DNA from: Pseudomonadota bacterium | GTDB taxonomy: Bacteria; Pseudomonadota; Gammaproteobacteria; Xanthomonadales; Xanthomonadaceae | Direction of reading: 5' to 3' | Length of the DNA: 14,136 bases | Assembly: GCA_019348095.1 (NCBI GenBank) | Contig: JAHWKC010000023.1 | Coordinates: 1-14,136, forward strand | Shown: one piece after another, positions 8,246-14,136 of the stretch | Layout of the letters: every line of letters starts with the position of its first letter | Numbering within the stretch: the first letter of the stretch is position 1 | Position numbers and translations under genes: made by a program | The notes under the pieces: model-generated | Seen by the model: the letters and a program-made list of their open reading frames with translations, nothing else | Told to the model about the DNA's origin: nothing | Databases searched by the model: none

Positions 8246-8721
8246 GCCCCGACCAGCAGGCAGACCGCCATGGCCGCGATGCCCTCGCCGCGGCCGGTGA
8301 AGCCGAGCCGCTCGCTGGTGGTCGCCTTGATGCTGAGCGCATCGAGCGCCAGGCCCAGATCGCTTGCCAGCACTTCGCGCATCGCCGGCGCATGCGGTGC
8401 GACCTTGGGCCGCTCGCAGACCACGGTGATGTCGGCATTGCCGACGCGCCAGCCACGTTCGGAAACCAGCTCCTTGCAGTGGCGCAGGAACGCGCGGCTG
8501 TCAGCGCCCTGCCAGCGCGCATCGCCAGGCGGGAAGTGCTGGCCGATGTCGCCCAGCGCCAGCGCGCCGAGCATCGCATCGCATAGCGCGTGGATCACCA
8601 CGTCGCCGTCGGAGTGCGCCACCACGCCGCGCGAATGCGGCACCCGCACCCCGCCGAGCATGAGGTGGTCGCCGTCGCCGAACGCATGCACGTCGAAGCC
8701 CTGGCCGATGCGGATGTTCAT
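8242..8721 (-). CDS. ispF: 2-C-methyl-D-erythritol 2,4-cyclodiphosphate synthase
   Basis: MEP-pathway enzyme that converts CDP-ME 2-phosphate to MEcPP with release of CMP. The 159-residue length is typical, and the family N-terminus is [12 protein letters not shown]. The predicted zinc ligands are D10, H12 and H44 (in [14 protein letters not shown]). The [19 protein letters not shown] cytidine/phosphate-binding segment is intact. AGGGA lies about 9 nt upstream of the ATG. It is separated from ispD by 111 bp that are largely occupied by a REP pair, and it overlaps truD by 4 bases. Confidence 0.98.
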   Translation of the reverse strand: MNIRIGQGFDVHAFGDGDHLMLGGVRVPHSRGVVAHSDGDVVIHALCDAMLGALALGDIGQHFPPGDARWQGADSRAFLRHCKELVSERGWRVGNADITVVCERPKVAPHAPAMREVLASDLGLALDALSIKATTSERLGFTGRGEGIAAMAVCLLVGA

Positions 8722-8759
8722 GTATCGAGTTCCCTGGTCACTTTCAGCTTGCGATCCCT

Positions 8760-8837
8760 TGTAGGAGCGGCTTCAGCCGCGATCGGATTCCTGGGCACTC
8801 GTGCCGGTTCTGGTTCGCGGCTGACGCCGCGCCTACA
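8760..8837. repeat. REP pair (BIME-like, GTAGGAGCGG family) between ispD and ispF
   Basis: Two 23-bp arms in inverted orientation lie at 8760-8782 and 8815-8837. They match at 21 of 23 positions and are separated by 32 bp. Each arm begins TGTAGG and is itself a hairpin; the left core is GCGGCTTCAGCCGC (8767-8780). This is the layout of a bacterial interspersed mosaic element, a family common in xanthomonads and pseudomonads and mobilised by RAYT transposases. The right arm overlaps the end of ispD, and its CTA (8833-8835) is the complement of the TAG stop. The element splits an otherwise closely spaced ispD-ispF pair and may affect transcript ratio or stability. Confidence 0.88.
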
Positions 8838-9540
8838 GATGCTGCCGGGCATTCGACAGCAGGTACTCGGCGAGGGCGAGGTCGCTCGCCGTCGTCACCT
8901 TGAGGTTGTCCTCGCGGCCCTCCACCAGCCGTGGCCGCGCGCCGGCGCGTTCCATCGCCATCGCCTCGTCGGTGACCGCGACACCGTTCGCGTGCGCCTG
9001 CTGCAATGCCAAGGTCAGCGCTCCACGGCGGAAGGCCTGCGGGGTCAATGCACGCCACAGGCCGGCGCGGGGCTCGGTGGCGGCGATGCGACCGCCGTCG
9101 TCGGCGCGCTTGAGCGTGTCGCGCACCGGCGCGGCCAGGAGGGCACCGTGGCGGTCGGCCTCGGCCGCGACAATCAGCCGGTCCAGGTCCCCGCGATGCA
9201 GGTTCGGCCGCGCCGCGTCGTGGACCAGCACCAGCCCGTCCGGAGCCGACTCCGCCGGCAGGGCCTGCAGCGCCGCCAGCACCGACTCGGCGCGCTCGCC
9301 GCCGCCGACACAACGCAGCACCGGCTTCTGGTGCCAGGAGGTCCAGCCCGGCCACTGCGTGTCGTCGGCCGCCAACGCCACCATCGCGCCGGCCACGCGC
9401 GGATGCGCGAGCAGCACGTCCAGCGCATGTGCGATCAGCGGCCGCCCCGCCACGTCCAGGTACTGCTTGGGCACGGCGCCGCCGAAGCGGGTGCCGCGGC
9501 CGGCGGCGGGGATCACCGCCCAGATCACCGGCTGGTTCAT
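8833..9540 (-). CDS. ispD: 2-C-methyl-D-erythritol 4-phosphate cytidylyltransferase
   Basis: MEP-pathway enzyme that joins CTP and MEP to give CDP-ME. The 235 residues are close to E. coli's 236. The nucleotide-binding signature AVIPAAGRGTRFGGAVPKQY is at the N-terminus. LVHDAARPNL and VRDTLKRAD are present in the middle. The C-terminal LVEGREDNLKVTTASDLALAE contains the conserved Lys. An in-frame GTG directly before the ATG (9543) would add one residue; the ATG at 9540 is preferred. The last residues and the TAG stop fall inside a REP arm, so the extreme C-terminus (RQHL) may have been set by that insertion. It follows ftsB by 117 bp in the same direction. Confidence 0.97.
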   Translation of the reverse strand: MNQPVIWAVIPAAGRGTRFGGAVPKQYLDVAGRPLIAHALDVLLAHPRVAGAMVALAADDTQWPGWTSWHQKPVLRCVGGGERAESVLAALQALPAESAPDGLVLVHDAARPNLHRGDLDRLIVAAEADRHGALLAAPVRDTLKRADDGGRIAATEPRAGLWRALTPQAFRRGALTLALQQAHANGVAVTDEAMAMERAGARPRLVEGREDNLKVTTASDLALAEYLLSNARQHL

Positions 9541-9657
9541 CACCTGCGGTCACCCCTGCACCGCCGCGGATGCGTCCGCACCCCGATCTCGCAAAGGATC
9601 GCAGCGGCCCGTGGAAGCACGCCGGGAAGATCGCTGATCGGCCGAAGCATGGCCGGC
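9541..9657. other. ftsB-ispD spacer, no gene seen
   Basis: This 117-bp GC-rich spacer lies within the pyrG-to-truD series of same-direction genes. It holds a small 5-bp stem (GCGGA-TGCG-TCCGC near 9569-9582) and an AGGGG about 11 nt before the ispD start that may serve as ribosome site. I see no convincing promoter, terminator or small ORF. Confidence 0.4.
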
Positions 9658-9972
9658 TCAGTCCGCGGCCGGGAGCGAAGCTGCCGCCGGCTCGGGTTCG
9701 ACCACGCGATAGAAGGTCTCGCCCGGTCGGATCATGCCCAGCTCACTGCGCGCACGCTCCTCGACCGCGGCCTCGCCCGACTTGAGGTCCTCGACCTCGG
9801 CGGCCAGTGCGTCGTTGCGCTGCTGCAGGCCCTGGTTGTCGCGGGTCTGCTGCTGAACCTCGCGCTCGAGCACGGCGACCGAGCGGCGACCGCCCTCGCC
9901 GACCCACAGCCGGTATTGCAGTCCGACGAACAGCACCAGCAACAGCATCGTGAGCAGTCGCAGCCAGCGCAT
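9658..9972 (-). CDS. ftsB: Cell division protein FtsB
   Basis: Bitopic divisome protein that forms the FtsQLB complex controlling septal peptidoglycan synthesis. The 104 residues match E. coli FtsB (103). A short cytoplasmic MRWLR is followed by one TM segment (about 5-21), then a heptad-like coiled coil (about 30-68, VAVLEREVQQQTRDNQGLQQRNDAL). The family's distal element ARSELGMIRPGETFYRVV closes the conserved part. A short Ala/Pro-rich tail follows. A GGGGA about 7 nt upstream supports the ATG at 9972. It lies 15 bp after eno, which implies co-transcription. Confidence 0.96.
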   Translation of the reverse strand: MRWLRLLTMLLLVLFVGLQYRLWVGEGGRRSVAVLEREVQQQTRDNQGLQQRNDALAAEVEDLKSGEAAVEERARSELGMIRPGETFYRVVEPEPAAASLPAAD

Positions 9973-9987
9973 GTCCGTCCCCGGGGC

Positions 9988-11527
<1,540 letters not shown>

Positions 11528-12361
11528 CTATGCTCCTGATTCCAGGAAACCATTTCGCTTGGTGACCTCGTCTAGCGCCATCAATGTTTCCAGCAGCGCG
11601 CGCATCTTGGGCAGCGGCCAGGCGTTGGGGCCATCGCTGAGTGCCTTGTCCGGCTCGGGATGGGTCTCCATGAACAGGCCGGCGATGCCGACCGCCACCG
11701 CCGCGCGCGACAGCACCGGCACGAACTCGCGCTGCCCGCCGCTCTTGCCGCCGCCGCCGCCGGGCAGTTGCACCGAATGGGTCGCGTCGAACACCACCGG
11801 GCAGCCGGTCTCGCGCATCACGCTCAGCGAGCGCATGTCGCTGACCAGGTTGTTGTAGCCGAAGCTGGCGCCGCGCTCGCAGGCCATGACCTGCTCGTTG
11901 CCGGTGGCGCGGGCCTTGTCGGTGACGTGCTTCATCTCCCACGGCGAGAGGAACTGGCCTTTCTTGATGTTGACCGGCTTGCCGGCGCCGGCGACCTTCT
12001 GGATGAAATCGGTCTGCCGGCACAGGAATGCCGGGGTCTGCAACACGTCGACCACCGAGGTCACTTCGTCCAGCGGGGTGTATTCGTGCACGTCGGTCAG
12101 CACCGGCACGCCGAGCTGGCGCTTGACCTCGCCCAGCACCTTCAACCCTTCCTCCAGGCCCGGCCCGCGAAAGCTGGTGCCCGAGGTGCGGTTGGCCTTG
12201 TCGAAGCTGGACTTGAAGATGAAGGGGATGCCGAGCGCGCCGGTGATCTCCTTGAGCTGGCCGGCGACGTCGAGCTGCAGTTGCATCGATTCGATCACGC
12301 ACGGCCCGGCGATCAGGAAGAACGGCTTGTCGAGGCCGATGTCGAATCCGCAGAGTTTCAT
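11528..12361 (-). CDS. kdsA: 3-deoxy-8-phosphooctulonate synthase (Kdo-8-P synthase), Cys-type
   Basis: Condenses phosphoenolpyruvate with D-arabinose 5-phosphate to give Kdo-8-P, the committed step to the Kdo of lipid A/core. The 277 residues have landmarks [45 protein letters not shown] and GPNAWPL. The residue in GPCVIES is Cys21, where the E. coli-type enzyme has Asn. Together with H195, E232 and D243 this gives the metal ligand set of the metal-dependent class. AAGGTG about 6 nt upstream supports the ATG at 12361. It sits between pyrG and eno, a common neighbourhood, and both flanking spacers carry the same repeat family. Confidence 0.97.
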   Translation of the reverse strand: MKLCGFDIGLDKPFFLIAGPCVIESMQLQLDVAGQLKEITGALGIPFIFKSSFDKANRTSGTSFRGPGLEEGLKVLGEVKRQLGVPVLTDVHEYTPLDEVTSVVDVLQTPAFLCRQTDFIQKVAGAGKPVNIKKGQFLSPWEMKHVTDKARATGNEQVMACERGASFGYNNLVSDMRSLSVMRETGCPVVFDATHSVQLPGGGGGKSGGQREFVPVLSRAAVAVGIAGLFMETHPEPDKALSDGPNAWPLPKMRALLETLMALDEVTKRNGFLESGA

Positions 12362-12383
12362 ATGCGCACCTTCAAAAGCGGAA

Positions 12384-12482
12384 AAGCTTTGACGCGGATC
12401 AGAGCTAAAATGAGCGGATCAAACAGAGACAAGACTTTTATGGCTTTATCCGTGTCCATCCGCGTATATCCGTGTCCCGCGT

Positions 12483-12485
<3 letters not shown>
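12384..12485. repeat. pyrG-kdsA spacer: GACGCGGATCA repeat element (second copy)
   Basis: The segment AGCTTTGACGCGGATCA (12385-12401) matches the arm in the kdsA-eno spacer at all but one position. It is followed, as there, by AGAGC, an A-rich patch and a second GCGGATC. At the other end, read on the minus strand from the pyrG stop, three units of about 10 bp occur in a row: ACACGGATAT, ACGCGGATGG, ACACGGATAA. The outermost GCTTGAACGCGG contains the pyrG TGA stop (12485 to 12483). The kdsA ribosome site lies just outside (12362-12375). There is no ORF and no T-run terminator. Confidence 0.7.

Positions 12486-14136
<1,651 letters not shown>

Overview
The window is a GC-rich (roughly two-thirds G+C), densely packed stretch of conserved housekeeping genes from a gammaproteobacterial chromosome. 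It most likely comes from the Xanthomonadaceae (Lysobacter/Luteimonas/Xanthomonas-type). That placement is an inference from three things. The gene order is pyrG-kdsA-eno-ftsB-ispD-ispF-truD, then a Smr gene, then surE-pcm-yqaA-nlpD, then yhbY divergent from rlmE-ftsH. The Pcm N-terminus has a xanthomonad-like extension. REP-type palindromes of the GTAGGAGCGG family are present. I see no prophage, insertion sequence, CRISPR array, defence system, tRNA or rRNA.

Layout from left to right. Positions 1-1969 (minus) hold the 3'-truncated ftsH and, upstream of it, rlmE. Positions 2044-2932 (plus) hold yhbY and a small Mth938/DUF498-domain gene, divergent from rlmE. Positions 2980-5927 (minus) are a surE-pcm-yqaA-nlpD run, with a GTGA stop/start overlap between surE and pcm. 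Positions 6188-6775 (plus) hold a Smr-domain gene. Positions 6784-14136 (minus) hold pyrG (5'-truncated), kdsA, eno, ftsB, ispD, ispF and truD (ATGA overlap between ispF and truD), then a small lipoprotein gene.

Functionally the window joins CTP synthesis (PyrG), Kdo synthesis for LPS (KdsA), glycolysis (Eno), the divisome (FtsB, and NlpD as a predicted amidase activator), the MEP isoprenoid pathway (IspD, IspF), RNA modification and ribosome maturation (TruD, RlmE, YhbY), stress, repair and phosphatase functions (SurE, Pcm) and membrane proteolysis (FtsH). rpoS, which follows nlpD in enterics, is absent here. NlpD is instead followed by a convergent gene.

The coding content is ordinary, and I did not find an undescribed system. 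The parts most worth a second look are non-coding. Several palindromic repeats lie exactly at gene ends, so that the stop codon is part of the repeat (yhbY, the DUF498 gene, nlpD, ispD, pyrG). Two related inverted-repeat elements built on a GACGCGGATCA motif flank kdsA. At the protein level, KdsA carries the Cys-type (metal-dependent) active site, and NlpD has lost two of the catalytic residues of M23 peptidases.
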